From Orobanche coerulescens (lineage: Eukaryota > Streptophyta > Magnoliopsida > Lamiales > Orobanchaceae): DNA of 64,000 nucleotides. Positions 11,305-23,667 of the stretch are shown in pieces. The translations under genes and the position numbers were made by a program. The first letter of the stretch is position 1, and each line of letters opens with the position of its first letter. The DNA is taken from assembly GCA_033398695.1 (NCBI GenBank), contig CM065816.1:130917358-130981357 (forward strand), in the 5' to 3' direction. The notes beneath the pieces were generated by a model that saw only the letters and a program-made list of their open reading frames with translations, was not told where the DNA came from and made no database searches.

Positions 11305-12912
11305 GTGATATCGGAGCGAGGTCTTGCGACCATATATACGATATTTAGCATTTGGAATGCTTGATTGGATGTTTTTATGATTTAGAATCATAATTGTTTT
11401 AATCATTAATTTTTAATTATTCATCTAAAAATTATTTTTCATGATTTTATGTTACAGTATAAATCTATTTTTCTTTTGAAAAACTGATTTAAATGTGTAA
11501 TATAAAGATTAGAAAAATATTATTTTTGAATTCGGGACGAAAAGACGAGCCAGAAATATGGTCGGACCCGGCAGCTCGGAGCTGCCAGGAGGGAGCAGGC
11601 CGCTGTCGTGCAGTCCACTTTTGTGAAGGACCACGGTCCGAGTTTCGGACCGCATGGTAGCGGCCGCGGCTTGGCCCGGGCTGTGGGTTTTCGATCCATT
11701 TTTTTATATTTCGTTCGGTAATTAATTTTCTGCTAATTAAATTAAATTAAATTTGACTAAGATATTACTATGGTAATTTTATTCTTAAGGGAATTAATTT
11801 AATGAAATATTTTAGCATCCAGAAAAAGTTAGAATTAACTGTTGTGTGAATTAATTGGATTAATTCTTATGGACGGATTAATTTATATTGATTGAATCAA
11901 TATTTAGATTAATTATTTATATCATTACTTTTAATATGATTGTTGCATTATTATTTGAATGGTGATGTAGTTCGTGGACCTAGTTTTTGAATCGTTTGTT
12001 TTTATTCGATTGGGTTGTAAAGGCCGTATAGAGCCTATTTATTTTACTAGAAAAATTTGTGTATAGGATGCAATTTTTCGATGTAAAATTTATATGTAAT
12101 GACGAAGACCTGAGGAAGATCCATTCGAGAGGGTGAAGATTCAAGACTCAAGACATGTAATTAGATTACGATGTTTTTTTTGTTCTAGGAACGGTCCATG
12201 AACTACATGTTGGTAGCAACTAGGTTGTGTATGTTTATTCATATAGTATGAATGTTGACAAACGCGCTTAAATGAATTAATGTGCAAATTGTAACATTAA
12301 TCGCTCAAATTCTACCACAACAAAATATTAAGTTTAAAAGGTTTCAAAGTTTTTCCTTCCCTCCACCGAGCTCTCAGAAAATTGAAATCCAAACCGGATT
12401 TGCTATGCTTCCGAGTTATCGGGGTAGCCGTTCGGGGAGGGTCGATAAATTCTGAGAGTGCATTGGATGCCTTCGGTTTGAACAAATTTTATCTCTAGAA
12501 ACCTGTTCGGCTGCCGGATAAGATTCAATTGCGAAACTGATCAGCGTCGATGGTATAAACTTAACTTGTTCACGAACTATAGAAACTGTATAGATTGAGG
12601 GAACAAGGGGAAAAAGAAGATCGAATCATCCATTAGATGGGTTAGTGTTGGACACCACTTTATGAAGATTAATAGACCATAAACCTGTTCAGTTGCCCTC
12701 TTTTGAAACTTATAAAGAACTCGATCACCACTATGAAGTAAAGCGAACTAATACTTCTGGATTTTACAAGGGAGTATGTTATTCTGGTAAAAGTAGTGGG
12801 ATCTGGGTTAAATGAATGGAAAATTCCTCTATTCTAAATGCATACCATAATCAAACGAGTCACTAACCAATCAATCATACTTAATACAGACAAACAAAGT
12901 AACAACTCTCAT
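11305..12912 (+). other. Copia primer site and leader
   Basis: Bases 11305-11320 (GTGATATCGGAGCGAG) resemble the TGGTATCAGAGC site complementary to initiator methionine tRNA, with three changes. The remaining 1.6 kb is AT-rich leader. It has one GC-rich island at 11540-11690 and no open frame I can support. Confidence 0.5.
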
Positions 12913-13514
12913 AATGACCCACTCGCAATTCTACTCGAGAAAAACAACTTAACTGTTGTGGACTAGCTCCACAATCTGATGATTGTCCTCAGTATGGAGG
13001 CGTTGGGATACGTCTTGGAGGCGGACATTCCGGCGGCTCCAGGGCGGACCAGATCCAGCCAGGAAGATGTTGAAAAATACGAAAAGTGGGTTAAGGATGA
13101 CATTAGAGTCCGTGGCTATATGATGGGCTCTATGTCTAATGAGCTCTATGAAGCTCATGAGAAAATAACTTCTACTAGATAGATCTTATCTCACTTAACC
13201 GATCTTTATGGTGAGAATAGTCGAACAGCTAGATATGAGATATCTAAGCAACTCTACGGTGCCAGGATGAAGAAAGGTGAGAAAGTCGGGGACCACGTCC
13301 TCAAAATGATCTCTATGATCGAGAAATTGGAGGCTCTTGATTTTAGGATGCATGTTTCTCTCCAAACTGACCTTATCCTACAATCTCTTCCTGATTCATT
13401 CTCTCAGTTTGTTATGAACTTGAACTGCAATGAAATTGCTTGCAATTTAGTAGGGTTGATGAACAAACTTGTAACCGCTTAGTCTCAGATAAAGACTCCA
13501 CGGGTGAAGGAATC
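12913..13514 (+). pseudogene. gag: Copia gag fragment
   Basis: A single frame from NDPLAILLEKNNL through LVGLMNKLVTA and SQIKTPRVKE matches the N-terminal capsid part of plant copia Gag. It contains the WVKDDIRVRGYMMGSMSNEL and LYGARMKKGEKVGDHVLKM helices typical of that family. Three in-frame stops interrupt it (within the D-LHN, TR-ILS and TA-SQI junctions). It is cut off at 13515 by a minus-oriented LTR. No zinc knuckle, protease, integrase or reverse transcriptase of this element was found further right. Confidence 0.8.
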
Positions 13515-14365
13515 TGTAACACCCCCAAAATCTCATTGGGTTATTATAGTGTCGTGGGCCCCACACCAAGAAATCCACCAGGCGAACAACTAAAATACAT
13601 GAAATTGACCAAAAAGAAAAATCACAGTCCCTACTATGATATCCGACACAATATTCCGATATGGAATTTCAATGACAACGATGGGCCTACATGGCTAAAA
13701 TAAAAATACAACATCCACGAGCCTTGCTCGGATAACACAAAATGACAACAACTGACAAGTTGGAGAACACTCTAAGTGATTGATCAACATGAACACCGAA
13801 ACAACTTAGGACTAGCATCGCTCGAATGCCTCGTTGCCATCGTCATGCCCCTGTGTCTTAACTCCCTCCTCGCAACACCTAAAATATGAAAACATGTTCC
13901 GCCCCCACGGGGTCAGTCATCCAGATAATGATATCAAATACATGTACAACATGATATGCATCCAAAAGGCAAAACAAACGATACAATAATGATACTACGA
14001 GATGCTCAGAACCAAAAGTAAGAACCGGGCATTCGTGAAACACTATGCCCACGGCATACAACCAGTCCCTGCTCAACAGGTTAGAATACAAATGCCCAAC
14101 GGCGAATCATAAATATAGAACACAACAACAAATTACCCGAAGGTAAACCAATCCATAGCTGAAACAGATAACAACGATGCCCGAAGGCTCCAACTGAAAT
14201 ACCAATACAGTGCACGTGGCCTGAAAGCCCTCAGTCGAAGCTACAAATATCATAATAGCCTGAAACCCCCTCAGGTGAAGCTGCAAATCAACACAATGAG
14301 ATGGCCAAATCCAAACAGCCCGAAGTTGTATCACATGAGGTGGCCAAGGCACACAGCCGAAGCTG

Positions 14366-14890
14366 TATCACAATGAGATCATCCAATGACTGTGACTAGC
14401 TGAATTGCAGGTGATGGGAAACCAACTACGATAAGTTCAAGCCCCAGACTTACCCATAATGAGATCACCCAGTGACTGTGACCTACTGAACTGTAGGTGT
14501 TGGGAAATCAACCGCGAAGGTTCAAGCCCCAAACCTACCCATAATGAGATCATCGAAATGACCATGACCTACTGAACTATAGGTGTTGGGAAACCAACCG
14601 CGAAGGTTCAAGCCCCAAACTTACCCATAATAAGATCATCAAAATGACCGTGACCTACTGAAATGTAGGTGTTGGGAAACCAACCGCGAAGGTTCAAGCC
14701 CCAAACTTACCCATAATGAGATCATCGAAATGACCGTGACCTACTGAACTGTAGGTGTTGGGAAATCAAATGCGAAGGTTCAAGCCCTAAGCTTACCCAT
14801 AATGAGATTATCTAAATGACCGTAACCTACTGAACTTTAAGATGTTGGGAAACCAACCGCGAAGGTTCAAGACCCAAACTTATCCATCGA
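14366..14890. repeat. Tandem array, about 86-bp unit
   Basis: Six copies of a unit contain CCCATAATGAGATCATC, GACCTACTGAACTGTAGG and GTTCAAGCCCCAAACTTA at 86-87-base spacing. The middle four are nearly identical. Confidence 0.9.
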
Positions 14891-15011
14891 GCGCTAGCCG
14901 ATACTAGACTCCAAACACAATTAATCACAAATGGCAATGATCACAAAATTACCGAATTCACAAGAATGATAGTACGCTGTCTTGAGTCAATCAACAAGAC
15001 AAAAATAACTC

Positions 15012-15400
15012 ACGGATGGGAACCATCCTCGACGGTCCCAATTCAATTACCTCGATTGCCTTTAATCGGCTAAATCGATAAAAACAACAAGAGAGATGCA
15101 AAGTGTCCTTGACAGTCCCAATCCAATGCCTCAATTGCCTTATAAATGGCCAATCGATAACAATTATACCACAGATGGGAAATGTCCTCGACAATTCCAA
15201 CTAAATACCTCGATTACCTTAGAACGACTAATCGATAACAACAACACAACAGATGGGAGCCATTCTCAACAGTCCCAATTCAGTACTTCGATTGCCTTAG
15301 AAATGGCCAATCGATAACAATGATACAGCGGATGGGAACATCCTCGACAGTCCCAATTAAATACTTCGATTGCCTTATAAATGACCAATCGATAACAACG
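15012..15400. repeat. Tandem array, about 78-bp unit
   Basis: Five copies of a unit contain GATGGGAA, CCTCGACAGTCCCAATT, TCGATTGCCTTA and ATCGATAACAA. It is separate from the 86-bp array but lies in the same LTR. Confidence 0.85.
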
Positions 15401-15406
15401 ACATAA

Positions 15407-15845
15407 TTATAATAGATGCATTGGCATCTTTAGTCGGCCACCGAAGACAGAGGTGAACGGACTGCAATCTTTTTCTTTAGGTGATAATCTCGCCAGAGCG
15501 CCTTCTACTTCTAATAGACCATTAACTAGATCCAAATCATTCTCAAGGAGTCTAAAATAACAAGATCCACTTTTTTCATCGGGTCGGTGTAGAAACCGAA
15601 GATCTTGAGCGACCAACTCGGCAGAACAACTCAAAAGATAAAGAAGTATCGTTAATTTCTTCATGCTCGTTCCAAGTTCAAAGTACCATTTGTTCAAATA
15701 AGAATCCTCTTCATATAATTGATTATGCATATAGATAGATATATGATCTATGAGGCAATTACTTATAAGTACATTTTGTTGAGGTTTATTTAGTCTTAGT
15801 TGATCACATATGTTCATTGCATTAGGATGATGAAACACTTTGCAA
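15407..15845 (-). pseudogene. ycf2: Plastid ycf2 fragment in nuclear DNA (NUPT)
   Basis: The minus-strand frame of 143 codons contains the Ycf2 segments [36 protein letters not shown] and [12 protein letters not shown], in the order found in the C-terminal half of the plastid protein. Ycf2 is part of the inner-envelope import motor. The fragment is about 0.44 kb of a gene that is usually more than 6 kb, lies between retrotransposon segments, and its last 20 codons no longer match. It is therefore a transferred, non-functional plastid copy. Substitutions relative to the usual Ycf2 sequence suggest an old transfer, although the frame is still open. Confidence 0.85.
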
Positions 15846-16114
15846 GGTTATAGTAAACTTTGGGTTCGATCTTTATTTATGATATGCAAAATGCCTTTTA
15901 TCATGGAATCCCATTGACTCTTAGCGATATCAAGTTAGCAGTGAAAGTTACAATTTTAGGATTGCTCAAGATTTTAATCTTAATGACTCTTGCTCTTCTT
16001 TATATTGTTAGGCCGGAGACAACTACAAATCTTGAGACCCCTTAACTCGTACTTATTTATTCTGCTTCTCTTTTTTATTGTCCGAGGCCGAATAATTGGT
16101 TAAGTTTGGGGGTT
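15846..16114 (+). other. 3' end of an Athila-like internal region with polypurine tract
   Basis: No coding motif is visible. Bases 16102-16114 (AAGTTTGGGGGTT) form a polypurine-type tract directly before an LTR-like TGATAAACAC start, the classic layout of the 3' end of Athila-group Ty3/gypsy elements. Confidence 0.45.
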
Positions 16115-17500
16115 TGATAAACACGTTTTTCACACATTAATTGGGGTCATTTTATTATATATTTAGAAATAATTAGTGTGTAAACTCGACATTTTGTGTA
16201 TGAATTCGTTATTTTATGAGATATCATGTATTTTGATTTAGATGTACTTGAAACAGGTGAAATTATACCAAAAAGAGTGTTAGGACGTGCTCGAGCCTAA
16301 ACGAACTGAAAAATGAAGAATACGGAAAGTCGTGTCGGAAAACAGGGGACACAGCCGTGTCGCAGCCGACACAACACGGGTCGTGTTGTTGAACGTGCAA
16401 AACTAACTGTACAGGCAACACGACCGTGTCGCAGGGACATGACGTCCGACACGGGCCGTTTGCAGGGGGACAAAAATTCATTGTTTGTTCAACACAACCA
16501 TGTCGCGTGTCGGGTACCTCTAACACGGCCTTGTTGCATATTTTGGCTAATTTAAAAGTTTTTTTTCATGCAAGACACCTAATTAGGACATCTCTACCTA
16601 TAAACTGGACCCTTTAGCTGCGTTTTTCAGCACTTTGGATCATCAAGAGACTTAAGTGAACATAAGAATGAGGAAATCAAGGATCAAGCTTCAAGATCCA
16701 AGGCCACAATAAGTTTTTCTTGTCTAATTTTTTTTTAATTGAAGAACATGTTCAATTTATCTTCTTGTAATTTCATAGCCATGTTTCTTGGCTAAACTTC
16801 TTTAGATTCTAGAATTTGTTAGTATTTTAATTATTATTCATGGATTGAATTTTATATATTTATTTCTTCTCTTTACTTGTTCTTGGATTTGTTGGTTCAA
16901 TTCATGTATGAATAGAAGCCCAATATTTGTGCATTCTTTTTTATTAACTTGATATCCAAAAGAAGATAGTTGATCAAGATGAGTCAAATTCAAGACAAAA
17001 ATAGAAACTATAGCTTCAAAAGAGTATAGGATGTTTGTGAGAAAGTATAATCTTATGTTCTTATTAGGATTGATTTTCAATACCTATATTCAAAAGATTG
17101 AGTTTGGAAATTTATTCATGTACTTGTTTCAAAAGAAAGGTTAAAATATGATTTTCTTCCAAGTAATGAGATTAAAAAAAGGTAAGTATACAATTTGAAA
17201 GTCATGAACATTAATTGGAAAAAAGCGTGTTCTAGAATCCATCTCTCAACTTGAGTTTTCCTATCATCATCATTGATTTTATTTGCAATTATTTTTTTTA
17301 TTTTTATTTTTACCTTTACTAGTATAATTCAACTCAATCCAATTTCATCATGTTTTAAATAAAGTCCAAAATATCAAGACCGCAATAGTAAAAAACTGTC
17401 GAAATATCAATCCCCTAGGACTACGACCTTGGATCGCCACGATACTATAGCTATATCGTGCACTTGCAGGTTAGCAAAAATTAATTTAGCGAATAATTAA
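16115..17500 (+). repeat. Athila-like LTR
   Basis: The LTR begins TGATAAACACG after the polypurine tract. At 16330-16530 it has GC-rich words such as GACACGGGTCGTGTTG. Near its end it contains CTTGGATCGCCACGATAC and ATCGTGCACTTGCAGG. A partial second copy is at 28430-29316 and 52261-52350, matching from about 16890 onward, which supports a repeat boundary near 17490. The exact end is uncertain. Confidence 0.5.
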
Positions 17501-18460
17501 CCAACATACATTTAGAGGATGGACAACACAATCCAAAACTACAAGAATCATCAATTACCCCGTATCTGAAGCTCCAAATTTATGTTATGATGTTCTCCAT
17601 CAAGTTAGAAGAGCCAACAATAAGTTTGAGAGGGTTGAGGGACGAAAAATGAAGAAGATCATCTCAAAGTGATGAAGGGATGGATGTTCTTAAATTTATA
17701 AACCCAGACATTACGTATGTAAGTCATTCGTGTTCCATACATTAGCGCTCCATACGCAACATAGCATTGACCTGTTTCGGTAATCAATTTGGATATCAGT
17801 TACGTATGCAACAACCATCATGTTACGTACGTAACCCACTCATTAACGCAAATCCACCATTTAACGCACGAAATGCTTGGTCCAAAGGTTATGGCTTTTG
17901 GCAACAGGTATGCTTACTTACGAAATGCTCCTGTGATAGAGAACTCAATGCTCCTCGGATAGCATACGTAAACCTTCTACTATGTTAACATATGTAATGC
18001 TCAGCCCATAGTGTACATTAGCTCTTTGTTGATCTCGTTTGTCCGCACTCACACCGAAAGTGCTCGGGTCCCACCTGTCGAAAGCAACCCACGAGGTCGA
18101 GATTCATTTGGCTGCTCCGACCTTACATACGCAAGTACCCATGGGTAACGTACATAAAACTCACATGTTAACGTACGTAAGTTTACATCTTTACGTATGT
18201 AACCCTTGAGGAATCAGCCGTAACACTTAGCCACATTCCAACTGTCGTCGTTAGTCGTCTCGACATACTGAATACATATACTCGTTCCAATAATATTCTC
18301 ATACGATAAATCTGATATACAATATCCTCAAATGCAATTGGCAACCAACTACGATAATTATATCAGTACAATTGTCTAAATCCTCGTATTATTTTATTTA
18401 TATTGTACATATATCACACTGTCTAATTCATCTCGGATAAAATAACGCGGAAAATTCACA
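17501..18460 (-). repeat. TACGTA-rich chromovirus LTR segment, minus orientation
   Basis: No open frame is supported. Between 17700 and 18210 there are repeated TTACGTACGTAA-like palindromes in the style of the U3 regions at 36425-36645 and 50090-50490. I read this as the 5' part of the LTR begun at 13515, displaced by the Athila-like insertion. Confidence 0.4.
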
Positions 18461-19050
18461 GTAAAAATTCAAAGATTATAGAATGGACAGAGGGAGTAAT
18501 GATTTTCATGCGATTTGGCCAAATTTCTTAGTAAGTTTTGTATTTTTCTTACTACTACTAATATCAATAATAATACTAATAGGAGTAAAAAAAATAATAT
18601 CAACGTCTCGCTCAAAACTTTATTTTAACTCTTTTCTTGTTCTTTTATAAGGTTTACATTTAAAATACTCGCACAATCATCAAATAATCATAATCACATC
18701 ACTTAACATTCACCATATATTTATCATCAATATATTTACCTCTTAATCTCCACAATAAATTCATCTAAAAAAATACTTAAATTACATCATTTGTCAAACT
18801 CTAGACGGAAGAGAGAGAGAGAGTAACAAGTAGTCATGGATTGCAAGCTATGATCACATTAATTAAGAGGGACACGTTGTGGTCGTCACTCATATCAGAA
18901 AAAAACACCCCCACACGTAAACACTCATCAGCTTCTGCCGCTCCTGCTGCCTTAACTTCACACCACCTTAATTTCATGCAGTAGTAATGAATTCCGTGGT
19001 AATGAATTCCGTGTACCATGCAAATCCACTTGAATACCCTCAACTACGGT
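18461..19050. other. AT-rich intergenic DNA
   Basis: I see no gene. GACAGAGGGAGTA at 18488-18500 resembles one end of a Stowaway MITE, but no partner end is obvious. A (GA)n run lies near 18806-18822. GTAATGAATTCCGTG is repeated in tandem near 18983-19010. Confidence 0.5.
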
Positions 19051-20110
19051 TCCGTCCATGGAGAGACATCATGTAGTGCATCCCTTATCGGATGCACTAT
19101 ACGTGGCGTGCATGAACGGTGCAGGTTGATGCACTAGATGGTGCATCGATCTGCACCGTCCATCATAGGCGAAGCTAGAAGTTGGATATTACTGGTGCAT
19201 CAGATAAAATCTAAAAAAAATATCAAGGGGCAGTCGTGCCTCTGCCAAGTCGCGGTGACTGTCCGATATTTTTTAACTATATTTTGGTTGCATTTTGTAC
19301 TTTTCCGCTATTTTTTAAATAAATCTATTCTCGTGCGTCCATTTTTAAATCGTAGCTCCATACTTAGAGGTACTAGATGATAATGGAATATGATGCAAAC
19401 AGTTTTTGACGTTAAACTTTCATTCTCATCTTGAGAGATGTAAGTATGAAATTGATTTTCTATGCTTATGATCTGCTACCAATGTTTTCAATTCAACATT
19501 ATTTTAAATTAATTTTTAATATTTAATTAACTAAAATGCTTGAGTAAGCTTCGTATTAGGACGTACTTCAAAAAATAAGTTCATCCTATTACACAAATAT
19601 TCGGCCAAAGGAACAAGTATTTAAGAAAAAATCCAAGACGGGTCAAATAATAAAATAATTTAATTAAGCTCTTCATGAGCAAAATAAATAACACCAAATT
19701 AGAAAAAGTAGTGTTTAATATTTTCTTCATATAAGTTGCGTTTAACTATTTTTCTACTCTATGCAAGGTTGTAGGTATTTTGTAAGAATTTTGGTACCTT
19801 ACAGAAAAAATATTCAACACGAATATCGATTTGGGGACGACCTAGAATGTGTTAGCAGTACATAATTTACCAACTGGTTGGAAGTTGTAAGAGAAAATAG
19901 AACAACTCAACTCCTAAACTAATTTAATCGCTATCAGATAAAAAATAACAGAAAAAATAAAAACTGATAAGAAAAAAGGTCTATTATTTATGAAATCTGG
20001 TGGTACACTTGCACCACCATGTTAGGCATGCATCCGCCTCTGCCGTCCATGCACGCTACGTATAATGCATCCGGCAAAAATTGCACTACTTAGGGGTGTA
20101 CTATGGACGG
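19051..20110. mobile_element. Non-autonomous DNA transposon with about 60-bp TIRs
   Basis: The left end (CCGTCCAT, TAGTGCAT, CGGATGCACTATACGT, GCGTGCATG) is mirrored at the right end (CATGCACGC, ACGTATAATGCATCCG, TTGCACTA, ATGGACGG). The inverted repeats therefore span about 19051-19110 and 20040-20110 with small gaps. A further hairpin lies just inside the left repeat (19117-19165). The 0.9-kb interior has no transposase-like frame. The target duplication is unclear, so the superfamily (Mutator-like or hAT) is undecided. Confidence 0.65.
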
Positions 20111-20403
20111 TTCGCTCAACTACCTATACTTGCACTATGTCAACTACCTATACTTGCACCATGTACATCTGGATTTGCTATTGTAAAGTTGTGTTTAACA
20201 GCATGTCCCGTCCACATTCACATTGATTTCGACGCGCCACCTCACGAAGATTCACCTCTATAATCTCTCTTGCTAGTATAAGATTATGTTATTTTCGGTT
20301 TAATTTGAGAATTTTTCAGTTTAGTTTCGTTCAGTAAAATTCAATTTAATTTAATTTCGTTCAACAAATTTCAGTTCAATTCAATTCAACTCAAGAATGA
20401 ATC

Positions 20404-20770
20404 AAATTATTATTATTATTATCATTATTCTAACATTATTATTAATATTAACATTAATATTAATATTATCAATATTATTACACATGAGTGACTATTAATA
20501 TAATTATTATTCATATTAATATTCTCAAAATATTATATATAATTTTTAGTTACACTGTTATTATTCTTCTTCCTATAATAATTATTATTATTATTGTTTT
20601 TATCGTAATATATGATAATAATAATTGTAATAATTATTATTATTATTATTTTGTATATATTGTTATCTACTATTATTAATAATTACTATTATTGTACTAA
20701 TATTATCAAAATTTATATGTAATTATTATTATTATTTTTGTTTTATATATTGTTATTTAATATTATTATT
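20404..20770. repeat. ATT/AAT-rich simple repeat tract
   Basis: Degenerate ATT and TAATAT repeats run for about 370 bases. Just before it, 20300-20400 has ATTCAATTTAATT/GTTCAATTCAA words whose reverse complements recur at 23370-23420. The bases 20111-20403 and 20771-20885 hold no gene. Confidence 0.7.
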
Positions 20771-20885
20771 ATTGTGGTTTAATTTAGTTCAATTCAACAA
20801 CTTAACTTCAGCTCATTTCACTTCCGTTCATTTCAACTAAGTTCATACATATTCTACTATTTATATAGTAAACTTCAAACCTCTT

Positions 20886-21223
20886 TTGTTTCAAGTAGAG
20901 GGTGTAGTCGGACCGAGTACATCGTCAAGCCCGAGTTCAATTACAAAATTCGGAACTCGAGCCAAGCTCTATTGTTTAGAGTTTGAACTCAATTCATTTG
21001 AAAACTTGGTCACTCGAGATCCACTCGACTCAACTATTACTTATTATATAATTGTGGAAAAATACTAAAATAAATAAATAAATACTAAAAGGTAAAACTG
21101 TAAGTATAATTGAGCTCGATTTCAAGCTCGACACGTACTCAAATATCTCCAAGCTCGGCTCGATTACCTTTGTGATCCGATTTCTGAGTTTTCTTCAAGT
21201 CAATTCCCCATTATCTTTATAAA
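20886..21223. other. Unidentified segment with CTCGAGCT-type ends
   Basis: GAGTTCAATTACAAAATTCGG and GAGCTCGATTTCAAGCTCG words near both ends (20925-21010 and 21105-21185) are reminiscent of non-autonomous hAT elements. I could not define termini. No coding frame is supported. Confidence 0.25.
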
Positions 21224-21327
21224 TTGCCCCTAAAAATATGTTTATATACAGCAATTTCCAAAGGGCTGGTAGGCGTAAAGTTTTCTTTTTCACTACACAT
21301 ATGTGTATAAACATATTTCTAGGGCAA
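21224..21327. mobile_element. 104-bp hairpin MITE
   Basis: TTGCCCCTAAAAATATGTTT at the left end pairs with AAACATATTTCTAGGGCAA at the right end, giving about 26-bp inverted ends around a 50-base loop. No matching target duplication is visible. Confidence 0.6.
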
Positions 21328-21884
21328 CTTATATCATGCATTTAGATTCATAATAGCATCATTGAATATCAAAATGATAGGTCGGTGAATATGAAAGTGA
21401 ACATCATCTCATACTCATCATGTATCTATTGCATATTCATCCCATATTCATCTTGCATGTAAATATGACAAAAAAAATTACTGATGAATATAAAAGTAGT
21501 GGTTGATGAATATCATATGAAATCATCTCATATTCAGCATTACTCTCTTTCATATTCGTTACATGGTTCATATTGCATTATACATATGAGTGCATGATAT
21601 ACCAACTGAAGAAGGCAACTTATATCGTGGACCCAGATTCATGATGAATCATGAATTCGTGATAAATGTATAAGACATAAATGAGTAAATGAGATACATA
21701 GCCCGTCAATCCATCCACACATGACATGTATATTGTGTACGAGTTTATATTACATCATAAACTCGTTCATAATATAATACTCTTCAAACAATTAACACCA
21801 CATTATTACGTAATGTACCCTTTAACAATGGGCTGAGGCTTTAATGTTAGCCTGCAGTCATCATTTAAGAGAAGTCCTAGACAA
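21328..21884. other. AT-rich DNA with short direct repeats
   Basis: There is no gene. CAACTTATATCRTG occurs at 21325 and 21616, framing about 290 bases that contain repeated CATATTCATC words. Confidence 0.4.
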
Positions 21885-22080
21885 CCGCTGTTAAAGTTGC
21901 TGGAGTAAAAAGTTCACATTCACCAATACCAACCCGCCCCGCTCAGCCATCCTTGCCCACAACATCCACCCCCACCCCGCCCCGGCACCTGGGAATAAAT
22001 TTTTATTTTCGCTGTTGCGGAATTCGAACCCGCGACCTCCACAAGGTGGAGGTGATGTCAAACCATTCTGCCAAATCAAT
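21885..22080 (-). mobile_element. tRNA-derived SINE
   Basis: On the minus strand TGGCAGAATGG (22073-22063) fits the polymerase III A-box consensus. GGTTCGAATTCC (22030-22019) closely resembles a B box about 35 bases downstream. A CCTCCACCTTGTGGAGG hairpin lies between them, as in an anticodon arm. A GC-rich body follows to about 21900. The 3' tail and target duplication are not clear. A decayed tRNA gene is the alternative, but the long body favours a SINE. Confidence 0.5.
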
Positions 22081-23447
22081 TTCTAATACTTTTGTTGCTT
22101 TGTTTTATATAAATATACAATAAATTATATACATTAATATTTCTAGAATTATATTATATATATATATGTATGTATGTATGTATATCAAAAATTATAATTT
22201 GTATTATAGAATAAATTCAATAACGCTGATAATTAATTTTATAATACTATATATTATTGATTAAGAATTATATTTTATATATTAAGAACATAATGTACTA
22301 AAATTTATATTACATTATATATTAAAATTTTTAATATATACATATAATTTTAAGACCTACTAATGTATTCGTATAATTATAGTAAATATATATTAAAAAT
22401 ATAATTGTATATATATTGTATAATAATTTGATTATGCTGAAAACTAAAATTTTATAATGTATATTAAAAAATAATACATATAATTAAGGAGTTATAATGT
22501 ATTTCTGGAATCATATTATATATATATATTAAAAAATAATATATTATATTCTTATATATTAAAAGTAAATGTAAAAATAAATTATATTACATTTATATAA
22601 TGTACTTATAGAATGATATTATATATTAAAAAATATATAATATATTATATATTCGAAAATTAGAAGATAAAAGAAAAAAAAACATAAAAAATGGGAATTT
22701 TAACATCGATTCTTTTAGAGTCGCTGTTACATTGGAATTTTGAACTTGAATTATAAAGATCTTAAAATCAAAACTAAATCGTACCAAAACTAAAGCTTTA
22801 TATTTCATTTAAATTTGAGGAATCAGATCTGAAAACACTGCTAGTCAAACGTGAGAGCTCCTGATTTTCGATTCTCCGAAAGCGAAAGTTGGTCAGGTTT
22901 TAGATGGTGTGAATTACACATACCAATATGTATCACTGCTCTTTTGATCAATCAATTAAATGAACTTTTGAAATCAACCATTAAATCAATCGAACCTAAA
23001 ATTGCTAAAGTGATAATAATAATAGATTTAATAACAGTAATGGCAATAATAATATATACCAATAATAATAAAAGTTAAATATAATATTAGCAGTAATAAT
23101 ACCACTTTGATAATAACACTAATAATTAATAATATTAAACAACAATATTTAGATTATAAAACAAAAACCATGCTAATACTCATACTACTAAGAATAATAA
23201 TAAAAAAATAAGATTAATAATAAAAAATTAGATATAATAATGAAACTAAAAAGATCAATGAAAATGGAAAAAGATAATATAATAATAATAAACATAATTA
23301 ATATCAAATAAAACATATATGATAATAATATTAATTATATATGTAATATTATTGATAATATTAATATCAAATGGATTGAATTAAATTTTATTGAACTGAA
23401 AATTGTTTGAAATTAACTCTTGAATGGAATATACAACACTCAGAATT
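22081..23447. other. AT-rich DNA, no gene
   Basis: TA-rich and AAT-rich sequence includes (TATG)n near 22165-22185 and long AAT runs at 23000-23350. No coding frame is supported. Confidence 0.6.
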
Positions 23448-23464
23448 GGGTATATGACGAAAAA

Positions 23465-23667
23465 AAATAGGATGCAGGTTCGAGTCCTGGCAGCCGCAGT
23501 GTGGGAGTTTTATCCCTCCAATGTGGGGGATAGCTCCTTGTGGGCACCAGGCACTGTTCCTCCCACCTAGTTGGCCGTTGAGTCACCATGATTTAATTCC
23601 TTCACCAATCCCTTTCGGACCGGGAGGTGGGGGTCCTGGAGGCGAGAGATTTCGCCTTTTGCTACAA
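23465..23667 (+). mobile_element. 5'-truncated SINE with target duplication
   Basis: A B-box-like GGTTCGAGTCC at 23477-23487 starts a 203-base body rich in GGGAG and CCTCCCAC words. It is flanked by a perfect 17-base direct repeat, GGGTATATGACGAAAAA on the left (23448-23464) and GGGTATATGACGAAAA on the right (from 23668). The long target duplication is the mark of LINE-driven insertion. The A box is missing, which suggests 5' truncation. Confidence 0.7.

Larger units (their letters stand above)
13515..15405 (-). repeat. Chromovirus-like LTR, 3' part, minus orientation
   Basis: It starts on the plus strand with TGTAACACCCCC, the reverse complement of the GGGGTGTTACA end of chromovirus LTRs, exactly where copia gag breaks off. 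Inside are two tandem arrays (14366-14890 and 15012-15400). Sequence with the same TACGTA-palindrome style as the other chromovirus LTRs reappears at 17700-18210, suggesting that a later insertion split the LTR. The 5' end of this LTR is not resolved. Confidence 0.5.

Noticed and set aside
13879..14352. Minus-strand open frames as genes
   Set aside because: They fall in repetitive LTR sequence of irregular tandem units and show no protein motif.
15407..15838. A functional ycf2 gene
   Set aside because: Only about 140 codons of a very long plastid gene, flanked by LTR sequence, with the end no longer matching.
18834..19043. Small minus-strand frame
   Set aside because: Short, no motif, and contains a tandem duplication of non-coding character.
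22019..22080. A functional tRNA gene
   Set aside because: A- and B-box-like sequences are present, but the cloverleaf is not completed and a GC-rich body continues downstream, as in a SINE.
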